The translations under genes and the position numbers were made by a program. 64,000 bases of DNA, taken from NCBI RefSeq assembly GCF_017814945.1, contig NZ_JAGIPX010000017.1:1-64000 (forward strand), read 5' to 3'. The notes beneath the pieces were generated by a model. That model searched no databases. It was not told where the DNA came from and saw only the letters and a list, made by a program, of their open reading frames with translations. Shown piece by piece: positions 25,741 to 34,829 of this stretch. Position 1 is the stretch's first letter; each line of letters begins with the position of its first letter. The stretch comes from Paraburkholderia sp. LEh10 (GTDB lineage Bacteria; Pseudomonadota; Gammaproteobacteria; Burkholderiales; Burkholderiaceae).

Positions 25741-27726
25741 CTATTCGCGCGGGTGAACGGGCAACCCGGCGCCCGTGTCTTCGCCAAGCAGCGCGCCGAT
25801 GCGCAACCGCTCGCCAAGCGACCATGCCTGAAACGGCGTGCCTCCGGGCGCATGCGGCGCATCGCCATCCGCAATCTCCGACAGATGATCGAGGCCCGCG
25901 CGGTCCAGATGCGCGTCGAGCGGCGCGAGAAAGCGGGCGCGCGCCGCTTCGCGCGCGGCCGCGTCGGGACGTTGCGCGCGCAGCCATGCTTCGACGAACG
26001 GGCCGAGCAGCCACGGCCATACGGTTCCCTGATGATAGGCACCGTCGCGCTCGAGTGGCGTGCCTACATATCGCCCGCGATAGGCAGGGTCTTGCGGCGA
26101 CAGCGTGCGCAAGCCAAGCGGCGTCAGCAGATGGGCCTGCGCCTGCGCGACGACGGCGCGCGCCGTCTCGCCTCCGACGAGCGCGAACGGCAACCCGCCC
26201 GCCGCGAAAATCTGATTGGGCCGGATCGATCGATCGACGGCACCGCGCACATGATCGACATCGACGTTATCGAATAGCGCGCCCGATTGCGAATCGACGA
26301 AGCGTTCCACAAACGACTGCGCCGCGCGGTCGGCGGGCGCGTTCCAGCGCGCATTCCATTGTGCTGCAATGCGCAATGCGTTGAACCATAGCGCCTGCAC
26401 TTCGACGGGCTTGCCGATGCGCGGCGTCACCACCCAGTCGCCCATCTTCGCGTCCATCCATGTGAGCTGCACGCCCGGCACGCCGGCGCGCAACAGGCCG
26501 TCGTCGTCGGCGCGGATGCCGTAGCGCGTGCCTTGCGTGTAGCCCGACAGGATCGTCTCGACGGCCTCGTAAAGGCGCTCGCGCGTGGACGCCGATGCAT
26601 GTGCCGCCGCGAGGTAGTCATGCACGGCAACGGCGAACCATAGCGATGCATCGACCGAGTTGTATTCGGGCTCGCCGCCGTAGTCGGGAAAGCGGTTCGG
26701 ACACATGCCTTCCGATATCGTCCCTGCCCATGCGAGCAGGATCGATTCGGCTTCAGCGTGCCGCCCCGTTGCGATCAGCAGGCCGCGCATCGCGATGAAC
26801 GTGTCGCGTCCCCAGTCGGTGAACCACGGAAAACCCGCGACGATCGTGCGGCCTGTCGCGCGCGCGACGACATACGCATCGGCGGAACGCTGCAGGCGCG
26901 ACGCGAACGAAGCGCGGCGCGCGGCTTCCGCTTGCGCCAGCGCGCTGGCATGCAAGGCGGCGCTGCGCGGTGGAGGTGAAGCGGCGCCCGTCGTGCTCGC
27001 GCTCAACACCACCACAGCCGCATCGCGCAAAAGATCGAAAGTGAAAATGCCAGGCGTCGCGAGGTCTTCGATGAAGTCGAGGCCGCGTTCACGTTCGCGC
27101 ACATAGCAGAAGTTGCGATACCAGTCGGGCGCGTGCTGGTACGCGCCGTTCGTCGTCGCGCGGATCGCGGGCAAGTCGTGATACGGCTGCCACTGCACGC
27201 GCTCGCCATCGACTGAAGCGAAGAAATCGAACGCGCCATTCTCGCGATGCAGCGCGTGATAGTCGCGCCCCGACAGCAACGGACGCACGTGCAGCACAAT
27301 GCCGCCGTCGCGAAGCCCATCGCCGCTCGCCTCCACACGCCAGCGCAGCACCGTTTCACAAGTCGCCTTCGCGACGAACGCTTCCGCGATCACGCATGTC
27401 CGCGCGTCGATCTGAAAGCGCCACGTCGGCCACGGCGTCGTGTCGAAGCCGCTCATGAACGCGTCGATGCCGGGGTAGACGATATCGGGTGCATAGCGTT
27501 GCATCGTGAGGGGATAACGCTTGCCGTTCGCGTCGATCCACGCCTCGACCCCGTTGACGAGCACGACGCGTCCCGCGGGCGCGCGCGTCGCCGTCAGCAG
27601 CAGCGCGTGATAGCGGCGCGTGCGCAACGTGCCGACCGTGCCCGACGCAAAGCCGCCGAAGCCGTCGGCTTCCAGCCACTCATCTTCCAGACGTTCGATA
27701 TCGAAAGGTCGCTCGACGCGTGTCAT
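25741..27726 (-). CDS. Amylo-alpha-1,6-glucosidase (glycogen-debranching type)
   Basis: This 661-aa protein belongs to the GDE_N/GDE_C family. The N-terminal beta domain opens with EWLEADGFGGFASGTVGTLR, followed by RRYHALLL. The (alpha/alpha)6 catalytic part (about 280-650) contains PWFTDWGRDTFIAMRGLL and YNSVDASLWFAVAVHDY, both conserved in the family. It should hydrolyse alpha-1,6 branches in intracellular glucan. ATG 27726 has a GCGGGA upstream; ATG 27741 is an alternative. It is the first gene of the four-gene minus-strand operon ending with ppgK. Confidence 0.9.
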   Translation of the reverse strand: MTRVERPFDIERLEDEWLEADGFGGFASGTVGTLRTRRYHALLLTATRAPAGRVVLVNGVEAWIDANGKRYPLTMQRYAPDIVYPGIDAFMSGFDTTPWPTWRFQIDARTCVIAEAFVAKATCETVLRWRVEASGDGLRDGGIVLHVRPLLSGRDYHALHRENGAFDFFASVDGERVQWQPYHDLPAIRATTNGAYQHAPDWYRNFCYVRERERGLDFIEDLATPGIFTFDLLRDAAVVVLSASTTGAASPPPRSAALHASALAQAEAARRASFASRLQRSADAYVVARATGRTIVAGFPWFTDWGRDTFIAMRGLLIATGRHAEAESILLAWAGTISEGMCPNRFPDYGGEPEYNSVDASLWFAVAVHDYLAAAHASASTRERLYEAVETILSGYTQGTRYGIRADDDGLLRAGVPGVQLTWMDAKMGDWVVTPRIGKPVEVQALWFNALRIAAQWNARWNAPADRAAQSFVERFVDSQSGALFDNVDVDHVRGAVDRSIRPNQIFAAGGLPFALVGGETARAVVAQAQAHLLTPLGLRTLSPQDPAYRGRYVGTPLERDGAYHQGTVWPWLLGPFVEAWLRAQRPDAAAREAARARFLAPLDAHLDRAGLDHLSEIADGDAPHAPGGTPFQAWSLGERLRIGALLGEDTGAGLPVHPRE

Positions 27727-27835
27727 CGCTATTCCCGCCATCCATCTGCGTGCCCGGTCAGGTCAGCCGACAGATTAGCGGCTCGCGCGTGAAAAGTCTT
27801 GATGTGCAGGAAGGGGGCTCTCTCGGGCCGCGCTT

Positions 27836-29218
27836 TTATTGGGCCTGCTGCGCGGCCGGCTGCTCAGGCGACGGCATCTGCGCGGCGCGCAGAATGGGCA
27901 GCACGGCCCGCACTTCAAGCCCGCCGCCCTCGCGCGGATGAAACGTCAATGCGCCGCCATGCAGGCGCGCAATGCGCTCGACGATCGCGAGCCCGAGTCC
28001 CGTGCCGCCCGTCTTGCCATGCGCGTTCTTGCCGCGCTGGAACGGCGCCTTGAGCCGTTCGAGTTCTTCCGCGCTCAATCCCTTGCCGCGATCGCAGACG
28101 GCCACATGAATGGCATGCGCATCCGCCCAGGTCCTGACGGCGAGGCCCGTTTGCCCGTACACGACGGCGTTTTGCATCAGGTTCATCACGAGACGCATCA
28201 TCGTGATCGGCCGGAACGCGTGGTCGGGCAATGCGCCCAGCTCCAACTCGAACTCATGGCCAAGGCCCGCGAAATCGGCGGCAAGCTGGCTGATCAACGC
28301 GTTCAGATCACCTGACTGCGGCGTTTCGCGCTCGCCGCTGCCCGCATAGTCCATGAACTGCTGGAGGATCGTGTCGATCTGGTCCAGATACGATTCCGCG
28401 GCGCTGACGAAGGCTTCGTCGCCGCCTGTGCCGTTGGCCATCGCCATCGCGAGACGCAGCTTCGTCAGCGGCGTGCGGATATCGTGCGAGATGCCCGCGA
28501 GCATCAGCGCGCGCGTCGCCTCGGCTTGCTGCAACGCCTGCGTCATCTGATTGAACGCGCCGCTCACCTCGGCGATTTCCGTCGGGCCGTCGACGGGCAG
28601 CGGCGGCGGCGTTTCGCCCGCGCTCACGCGGCGCGCCGCGTGCGCGAGTTCCCGCAGCGGACGGTTCAGATAAGCCTGCAGCGCGAAGCCCGTCAACGCC
28701 GCCAGCATGCCGAGCGCGAGCGACAGCAGCACGGCCGTCAGCAGGCCGCCGCCCTGTGCTTCTTCCGGCAACTGCAAGCCGACCCAATAGGGCTTGCCCG
28801 CTACGTGCATGCGTATCCACATGCGCGGGGTCGCCGCCCCTTGCCAGCGCACTTCCGTGCCCGGCGGCAAATAGCGGCGCAGGCTTTCGAGAAACACGTC
28901 CAGCTGATACACGCGGTAGAACGTCGGAAACCGTACATGCGGTTCCATGACGGCATCGGCGGGCGGTTCGTCGCGCGCGTCAAGACGCGCGACGAGCGTG
29001 TCGCGCGCGATCTCGGGCGATGCGGCAAGCGCATTGTCCAGCGTCTTGATGTAGGTGCCGAACACGGCGGCCGCGCGTTCGATGCGCGGCTTCTGCACGT
29101 AATGAATCAACACGCTCAGCGAGCACACCTGGCTGAACGCCATCAGCACGATCAACAGCGCGATGTTGCGCGCGAGCACGCTGCGCAGCAGCAGGAGCGA
29201 CATCAGGCGCGCTTTCAT
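27836..29218 (-). CDS. EnvZ-type sensor histidine kinase
   Basis: This 460-aa inner-membrane kinase has two membrane helices (about 15-40 and 158-182) around a periplasmic sensor domain of about 115 residues, a HAMP linker (about 180-235), HisKA with H245 in AGISHDIRTPLTKLRL, and a HATPase with a GGTGLGLAIVERI box. Its start codon overlaps the response regulator stop (ATGA), so the two are translationally coupled. The signal sensed is unknown; osmotic or envelope stress is the guess from EnvZ. Confidence 0.94.
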   Translation of the reverse strand: MKARLMSLLLLRSVLARNIALLIVLMAFSQVCSLSVLIHYVQKPRIERAAAVFGTYIKTLDNALAASPEIARDTLVARLDARDEPPADAVMEPHVRFPTFYRVYQLDVFLESLRRYLPPGTEVRWQGAATPRMWIRMHVAGKPYWVGLQLPEEAQGGGLLTAVLLSLALGMLAALTGFALQAYLNRPLRELAHAARRVSAGETPPPLPVDGPTEIAEVSGAFNQMTQALQQAEATRALMLAGISHDIRTPLTKLRLAMAMANGTGGDEAFVSAAESYLDQIDTILQQFMDYAGSGERETPQSGDLNALISQLAADFAGLGHEFELELGALPDHAFRPITMMRLVMNLMQNAVVYGQTGLAVRTWADAHAIHVAVCDRGKGLSAEELERLKAPFQRGKNAHGKTGGTGLGLAIVERIARLHGGALTFHPREGGGLEVRAVLPILRAAQMPSPEQPAAQQAQ

Positions 29219-29928
29219 GCTTCGACGTCGGCGACGAGCATATAGCCGATGCCCCACACCGTCTTGATGAAGCGAGGCTTCGACGGATCGCTTTCGATCG
29301 CTTGCCGCAGACGCAGAATCTGCACGTCGATGCTGCGGTCGAGCGCGCCGTGGTCGCGCCCCCGGGCGCGCGCGATCAGATTGTCGCGGCTCACCGCGCG
29401 GTTCGGCGACGATGCGAGCGCCGTCAGCAGCAGCATTTGCGCGGAATGAAGCTCGATGGGATCGTCGTGACGATAAAGACACTGCTTGCCGACGTCGAGC
29501 CGGAAGTCGCCGAAACGCAGCGTCTGCGTCGTGACGGTCGGGTCGTTCGACGCGATCTTCTGGCGGCGCAGCAGCGCATTAATGCGCGCGACCAGTTCGC
29601 GCGGCAGGAACGGCTTGGCGAGGTAATCGTCGGCGCCCGTTTCGAGGCCGATCACGCGATCGAGGGGATCGCCCTTCGCGGTGAGCATCAGGATGGGCAG
29701 CGTATGCCCTTCGGCCCGCAGCCGTGCGCAGATCTGCAAGCCGTCTTCTTCGCCGATCATCAGATCGAGCACGAGCAGATCATACGGCTCGCGCTGCAAA
29801 TAGCGCTCGAGCCGCTTGCTGTTCTCGACGGCGCGCACTTCGAAGCCGTGTCCGCTCAGGAAGCGCTGCAGCATGTTGCGCAATTCCGCTTCGTCGTCGA
29901 GCACCATGATGCGGGCGGGTCGGTCCAT
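29215..29928 (-). CDS. OmpR-family response regulator
   Basis: This 237-aa regulator has a receiver (about 5-118) with D10-D11, phosphoacceptor D55, T83 and K105, followed by an OmpR/PhoB winged helix (about 135-235) ending in FIKTVWGIGYML. ATG 29928 has AGGAG upstream and removes 10 residues of the longer frame. It is co-transcribed with the downstream EnvZ-type kinase. Confidence 0.95.
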   Translation of the reverse strand: MDRPARIMVLDDEAELRNMLQRFLSGHGFEVRAVENSKRLERYLQREPYDLLVLDLMIGEEDGLQICARLRAEGHTLPILMLTAKGDPLDRVIGLETGADDYLAKPFLPRELVARINALLRRQKIASNDPTVTTQTLRFGDFRLDVGKQCLYRHDDPIELHSAQMLLLTALASSPNRAVSRDNLIARARGRDHGALDRSIDVQILRLRQAIESDPSKPRFIKTVWGIGYMLVADVEA

Positions 29929-30003
29929 GCAAAGACTCCTTCGTCGCTGATGTTGCAAGGCCTCGGTTGCAACAGTTTAGCTTCATGCCGACCCGCTTTT
30001 CCG

Positions 30004-30297
30004 TTAGTGCGATCCCGCGCGCTGCGCCATGAATTGCTCGATCTGCGCGAGCGTCACGTAGCCCTGCTTCTGCGTATCGATCTCGTTGAAGTACTGGGCG
30101 ACATGCGGCATGCCCGCCTGGGCCTGGGCGAGCGTCAGCTTGCCGTCGTGCGTCGTGTTGGCGGCGGCGAAGCGCTCCTGCAACTGCTCCATCATGCGCT
30201 CCATGCGCGGCGAAGCGGTCATTGGTTGCGGCGCCGTCTGGGCCATCACGCCCGTCGATGCAATGCACAAGGCCAGAATAGCGATCAACTTCTTCAT
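30004..30297 (-). CDS. Small exported EF-hand-like protein
   Basis: The 97-aa protein has a signal peptide (MKKLIAILALCIASTGVMA) and two EF-hand-like loops, NTTHDGKLTLAQ (47-58) and DTQKQGYVTLAQ (74-85). Several calcium ligands are replaced, so metal binding is uncertain. The start is set by GGAG 6 bp upstream of ATG 30297; two in-frame ATGs just upstream overlap that Shine-Dalgarno. It lies 75 bp upstream of the OmpR-type regulator on the same strand and may share its transcript. Confidence 0.75.
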   Translation of the reverse strand: MKKLIAILALCIASTGVMAQTAPQPMTASPRMERMMEQLQERFAAANTTHDGKLTLAQAQAGMPHVAQYFNEIDTQKQGYVTLAQIEQFMAQRAGSH

Positions 30298-30640
30298 TTC
30301 CATCTCCATCGGTTCATTCAACTTCTTCGCTACGTCGTGTTGCGATTCGTCGTTGGCGAAGCGAATTCTTGCTGTCCGATGCGCGGATGGCAATTTCAAA
30401 GTTATGTCGATGTATGTCATGCGTTTGCGGCGCGTTTGCGGCGCCTTCGCAGCATTCATGTGCGGCTCACGCATCGCGTGCTACGCAGCAAACGCTACAA
30501 ATATGGTCGTGCTTTTCACGACATCGAATGAAACAAGTTATGGCTGCCCTTAGGCGGATGGGTTGCGTATCGTTTGCACGTCGGCGGCAACGTCAGGACT
30601 TCGCATCGCACCCGCCGATGTCCGCATCAAGGAGTTTCAT
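30298..30640. other. Divergent intergenic region, no gene seen
   Basis: This 343-bp region separates the EF-hand-like gene from the Pro-rich exported protein gene. It contains a short direct repeat of TTTGCGGCGC (about 30424-30445) and AT-richer sequence around 30480-30540 that could carry promoters for both directions. No ORF in it is supported. Confidence 0.45.
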
Positions 30641-30997
30641 GTGAACATTCGCTCTGCTTATACATCCGCGATCGCCGCGATGGGGATCGCCTGCTCGACG
30701 AGCGCCTTTGCCGGCACCGTCTTCGTTCATGCCGCCTATGTGCCCGCCGCCGTCTATGCACCGGCGCGCACGCTGTATTACGTGCCGCCGCAACCGCCTT
30801 ACGGGGTACCTGTTATTCCCGCCGTGCAAATCGTGCCTTACGTCGCCGTCGTGCCGCCACCCGCGCCCGCGAAGCCCTTGCCATACGCGACCGTCGCCGT
30901 GCCCGTCGTCGCCGCACCTCCCTATCCCATCGTGCCTGCAAAAAGCATCGTGTATGCGCAACCCGTGGCCGTCACGCCCGTCGTCGTCACGCGCTGA
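30641..30997 (+). CDS. Small Pro/Val-rich exported protein
   Basis: The 118-aa ORF starts at GTG 30641 with AAGGAG (30629-30634) at good spacing. A signal peptide covers about residues 1-24 (ending TSAFA). The mature part is almost entirely Pro, Val, Ala and Tyr, with repeated PxxPYxxV-like segments and no charged core. It probably sits in the periplasm or outer surface and is likely extended or wall/membrane-associated. No family recognised. Confidence 0.68.
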   Translation: MNIRSAYTSAIAAMGIACSTSAFAGTVFVHAAYVPAAVYAPARTLYYVPPQPPYGVPVIPAVQIVPYVAVVPPPAPAKPLPYATVAVPVVAAPPYPIVPAKSIVYAQPVAVTPVVVTR

Positions 30998-31100
30998 TCC
31001 TGCGGCCCGATTCACTTGATCTTTGCCCAGGTGCGGCCAACAATGAAACCTCGGCCGCACCGATATGCGCCGACATTCGACAAGCGTCGCGGAGGGCCAC

Positions 31101-31574
31101 ATGCCAGAGATCGAAAAGGACAAGGTCATCGCCGTGCTGAACCAGATTCTCGAATCCGAGCTGGCAGGCGTGGTCCGTTATACGCACTACTCTTTCCTCG
31201 TGTTCGGCTTCGGCCGCATTCCGATCGTGTCGTGGCTGCGTCAGCAGGCTGACGAGTCGTTGCAGCACGCGCATCTGGCAGGCGAGTGGATCACGACGCT
31301 CGGCGAGTATCCGTCGCTCGGCATCGGTGCTCTGCTCGATTCGCATACGACCGACATCGCATCCATTCTGCGTGAATCGCTCGCGTCCGAAGACGTGGCG
31401 CTCGGCCTCTATCGCGATCTGCTGGCGCTCGTGAAAGACCGCTCGGTTGCGCTTGAAGAGTACGCAAGGCAAATGATCTCGGTCGAAGAGATGCACGCGG
31501 GCGAAGTCGACAAGATGCTGCGCAAGCCGGGCACGGTCGCGACCTCGGGCGAGCGCGGCGCGGACGCACATTGA
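31101..31574 (+). CDS. Bacterioferritin-like protein
   Basis: This 157-aa protein forms a ferritin-like four-helix bundle. Helix segments NQILESELAGVVRYTHYSF (about 14-32), ADESLQHAHLAGEWI (about 50-64), ILRESLASEDVALGLYRDLL and ISVEEMHAGEVDKML (about 126-140) carry the Glu and His residues expected for a diiron site. It probably stores iron or protects against peroxide. ATG 31101 with GGAGG 5 bp upstream is preferred over the longer frame at 31065. Standalone gene. Confidence 0.88.
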   Translation: MPEIEKDKVIAVLNQILESELAGVVRYTHYSFLVFGFGRIPIVSWLRQQADESLQHAHLAGEWITTLGEYPSLGIGALLDSHTTDIASILRESLASEDVALGLYRDLLALVKDRSVALEEYARQMISVEEMHAGEVDKMLRKPGTVATSGERGADAH

Positions 31575-31956
31575 ACCGCGCGTCTCGTCATGCCGCCAGC
31601 CGAGTCCTGCACACTGCTGCGCTGACGCACTGTAAGGGCGTGATCGAACGAAACGAGCCATCACGCCTGCAATCGCGACCACCTTGCTGAATTGTCCAAT
31701 TGCGACGCGAGCAGGACGCCCGACCGCTCACTTTTCATCCACATCGAAGAGCGCCGCACGCGGCGCTCTTTACTTTTCGAATGCGCACGGACTGCATTTA
31801 ACGTTTATCGACGCTCAAGCGCTTTTATTCCACTAAAGCTTCTGCATCCATGATGGAGTTTGCAACGACCCATGCTAGGCTATGCGCGGCATCAGGCTGT
31901 CGAATACCGCATCTGCTATTTCGTTCGTACTCCGCGCAGTGAAACAAGGTGGATAG
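31575..31956. other. Intergenic region with a terminator, upstream of the RND operon
   Basis: The 382-bp region carries the terminator at 31747-31770 in its middle and an AT-richer stretch (about 31770-31950) that likely holds the promoter of the efflux operon. No regulator gene and no other ORF is supported. Confidence 0.5.
31747..31770 (+). terminator. Intrinsic terminator downstream of the bacterioferritin-like gene
   Basis: AAGAGCGCCGC (31747-31757) and GCGGCGCTCTT (31760-31770) pair perfectly and are followed by TACTTTTC. It lies about 170 bp after the gene end. Confidence 0.75.
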
Positions 31957-33561
31957 ATGATCGATGACGTCAACGGCAGTTTCAGTCGCAGTCGTTTGCA
32001 GCAATCCTCGCGCATCGCGTCTCGCCGCGCCGTCGCCCAACCCGCGGGCGCGCTCGCCGCATCGATCACCACCATCGTCACCATGCTGGGCGCGGCCATG
32101 CTCCCGCTGTCCGGCTGCATGGTCGGCCCCGATTACCGCACCCCCGCCCCGCCCGCCACCGAAACCTATACGCCCACGCCGCTGCCCGATCAGACGGCGT
32201 CGGCGCCGGGCGCGTCGGGCGTGCCGCAACAGTTCGCCGCCGGGCAGGACATTCCCGCGCAATGGTGGTCGCTCTTTCACTGCGAGCCGCTCGACGCGCT
32301 GATACGCGAAGCGCTCGCCAACAGTCCGAACGTAGCCGCGGCGCAAGCGGCGCTTCGTCAGGCGCGCGAGAACTATCGCGCACAAGTGGGCAGCTCGCTG
32401 TATCCCGCCATCGATGCGAAGGCCAGCGCGACGCGCGAGAAGTTCAACGGCGTCACGTTCGGCGAGCCTGGGCTCACGGAAGAACTGAACCTGTACAACG
32501 CGTCGGTGAACGTGTCGTACAACCTCGACGTGTTCGGCGGCGCGCGGCGGCAGGTCGAATCGCTGCGCTCGCAGGTCGATTACGAGGGCTATCAGTTGCA
32601 GGCCGCCTATCTCGCGTTGTCGGCGAACATCGTGACGGCCGCCGTCAAGGAAGCATCGCTGCGCGAGCAGATCGAAGCGACGGAGCGCATCGCCGCCGAC
32701 GAAGACGCGCAGCTAGGCGTCTTGCGCAAGCAGTTCGAGCTCGGCGGCGTGAGCCGCGTCGCCGTGCTGTCGCAGGAAACGCTGCTCGCGCAAACGCGCG
32801 CGACGCTGCCGCCGTTGCGCCAGTCGCTCGACCAGACCCGTCATCAGCTTGCCGTGCTCGCGGGCAAGCCGCCGAGCGAAACGGGCATCCCGGAGTTCCG
32901 GCTGTCGATGTTCACGCTGCCGCAGACGCTGCCCGTCAGCCTGCCTTCGTCGCTGATCAAGCAGAGGCCCGATATTCTCGCCGCCGACGCCACGCTGCAT
33001 CAGGCGAGCGCCCAGGTCGGCGTGGCGACGGCGAACCTGTATCCGCAGATCACGCTGTCGGCGAGCTACGGCCCGCAAGCACTGACGCCCGCGGGCCTGT
33101 TCAAGTACGCCGACATGATCTGGAGCTTCGGCGCGGGCATCACGCAGCCGCTCTTCCACGGCGGCCAGTTGACCGCGCAAAAGCGCGCGGCTGAAGCGGC
33201 ATTCGATCAGGCCAACGCGCAATACCGGCAGACGGTGCTGCTCGCGTTCCAGAACGTCGCCGATACCTTGCGCGCGCTCGAGCACGACGCCACGGGCCTG
33301 TTCGCCCAAACGGAAGCATGGCGCGCGGCGCGCGACTCGCTCGATCTGACGCGCGGCCAGTTTCGCGTCGGCGGCGTCAGCTATCTATCGCTGCTCGATG
33401 CGCAGCGTCAATACCAGCAGACCGTTGTGAATCTCGCGCAGGCGCAGGCCGCGCGCTATGCGGACACGGCCGCGCTGTTCCAGGCGCTGGGCGGCGGCTG
33501 GTGGAACGACGCGACGCCGGCTCAGGCCGCCCAGAGCACGCCCGCCGCCACGCCGCAGTGA
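31957..33561 (+). CDS. RND efflux outer-membrane factor (NodT/OprM family lipoprotein)
   Basis: This 534-aa outer-membrane channel has a long N-terminal segment before a lipobox (LSGC, about residue 53), then the GPDYRTPAPP start of the mature family. Two TolC-type repeats follow, with YNLDVFGGARR and SFGAGITQPLFHGGQL as the conserved anchors. It is the first gene of the tripartite operon; unusually the outer-membrane gene precedes the adaptor and pump. The 45 or so residues before the lipobox are long for a lipoprotein signal, so a start further in, at the ATG encoding MLGAAMLPLSGC, is possible. Confidence 0.92.
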   Translation: MIDDVNGSFSRSRLQQSSRIASRRAVAQPAGALAASITTIVTMLGAAMLPLSGCMVGPDYRTPAPPATETYTPTPLPDQTASAPGASGVPQQFAAGQDIPAQWWSLFHCEPLDALIREALANSPNVAAAQAALRQARENYRAQVGSSLYPAIDAKASATREKFNGVTFGEPGLTEELNLYNASVNVSYNLDVFGGARRQVESLRSQVDYEGYQLQAAYLALSANIVTAAVKEASLREQIEATERIAADEDAQLGVLRKQFELGGVSRVAVLSQETLLAQTRATLPPLRQSLDQTRHQLAVLAGKPPSETGIPEFRLSMFTLPQTLPVSLPSSLIKQRPDILAADATLHQASAQVGVATANLYPQITLSASYGPQALTPAGLFKYADMIWSFGAGITQPLFHGGQLTAQKRAAEAAFDQANAQYRQTVLLAFQNVADTLRALEHDATGLFAQTEAWRAARDSLDLTRGQFRVGGVSYLSLLDAQRQYQQTVVNLAQAQAARYADTAALFQALGGGWWNDATPAQAAQSTPAATPQ

Positions 33562-33666
33562 ACCCGCTTGCAGTCGCCGCGCGCCGCATGCGAGCCGAAC
33601 GCAGCGCCGCCCGACGAGTTTGTGCCCACGCAACAACGATGCAGCTTGCAGTGCAAGGACATGACG

Positions 33667-34818
33667 ATGACGACAAAACGACGAATGGCGAAGCGGATGA
33701 TCATCATGCTGGTCTGCGTGTGCGTACTGCTCGGAGGACTGATCGGCTTCAACCTGTTCAAGGCGCACATGCTCAAGAAGTTCATGGCGGGCAATGCGGC
33801 GCCGCCCGCCACCGTCACGGCCGCCGTCGCGGGCTTTCAGACGTGGCAGCCGCAGCTTGCCGCCGTGGGCAGCCTGCGCGCGGTGCGCGGCGTCGACGTG
33901 ACGACTGAAGTGCCGGGCCTCGTGCGCGAAATCGCGTTCAGCTCGGGCCAGGAAGTGAAAGCGGGCCAGCTGCTCGTGCGCCTGAACGATGACTCAGACC
34001 GCGCGCAACTCGCGTCGCTGCAAGCGGCCGCCGACCTTTCGCAAACGGTCTACAAGCGCGACAAGGCGCAGTACGACATTCAGGCCATCTCGAAGGCGCA
34101 GCTCGACGCCGATGCCGCCGACCTCAAGAGCAAGCGCGCGCAGGTCGATCAGCAAGCCGCGCTCGTCGACAAGAAAACGATCCGCGCGCCGTTCGCGGGA
34201 CGCGTCGGCATCACGACGGTCAATCCCGGCCAATATCTGAACCCCGGCGACGCGATCGTCACGCTGCAGGCCATCGATCCCATCTACGCCGACTTCTATC
34301 TGCCGCAGCAGCAGCTCGGACAGTTGCAGGTCGGCCAGGCCGTCGTGGTCGATACGAACGCGTTCAACAACCGGACGTTCGACGGCAAGATCCGCTCGAT
34401 CAATCCGCGCGTGGACAGCACGACGCGCAACGTGCAGATCGAGGCGACCGTCGACAATCGCGAGCGCAAGCTGCTGCCCGGCATGTATGCGAACGTGAAG
34501 GTCGACGCGGGGAGCGAGCAGCGTTATCTGACGCTGCCGCAGACGGCGATCACCTACAACCCGTATGGCGCGACCGTGTTCGTCGTCAAGCCCGGCGAGC
34601 AGAAGGACGCGCACGGCAAGACGATGCCCATCGCGCAGCAGGTGTTCGTCACGCCCGGGCCGACACGCGGCGATCAGGTCGCGATTCTGAAGGGCATCAG
34701 CGAAGGCATGCAGGTCGTGACAAGCGGCCAGCTGAAGCTGAAGAACGGCACGCCGCTCGTGATCGACAATCGCGTGCAGCCCGCGAATAGTCCGAATCCG
34801 ACGCCTCAGGAACAATAA
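33667..34818 (+). CDS. RND efflux periplasmic adaptor (membrane fusion protein)
   Basis: This 383-aa adaptor links the inner-membrane pump to the outer-membrane channel. It has an N-terminal membrane anchor (about 10-30, MIIMLVCVCVLLGGLIGF), a biotinyl-lipoyl domain around VPGLVREIAFSSGQEVKAGQ, an alpha hairpin, and a beta-barrel with IRAPFAGRVGI. ATG 33667 is preferred because AAGGA lies 7 bp upstream; 33661 is also possible. It is 12 bp upstream of the pump gene. Confidence 0.93.
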   Translation: MTTKRRMAKRMIIMLVCVCVLLGGLIGFNLFKAHMLKKFMAGNAAPPATVTAAVAGFQTWQPQLAAVGSLRAVRGVDVTTEVPGLVREIAFSSGQEVKAGQLLVRLNDDSDRAQLASLQAAADLSQTVYKRDKAQYDIQAISKAQLDADAADLKSKRAQVDQQAALVDKKTIRAPFAGRVGITTVNPGQYLNPGDAIVTLQAIDPIYADFYLPQQQLGQLQVGQAVVVDTNAFNNRTFDGKIRSINPRVDSTTRNVQIEATVDNRERKLLPGMYANVKVDAGSEQRYLTLPQTAITYNPYGATVFVVKPGEQKDAHGKTMPIAQQVFVTPGPTRGDQVAILKGISEGMQVVTSGQLKLKNGTPLVIDNRVQPANSPNPTPQEQ

Positions 34819-34829
34819 GAGGCCGCACG

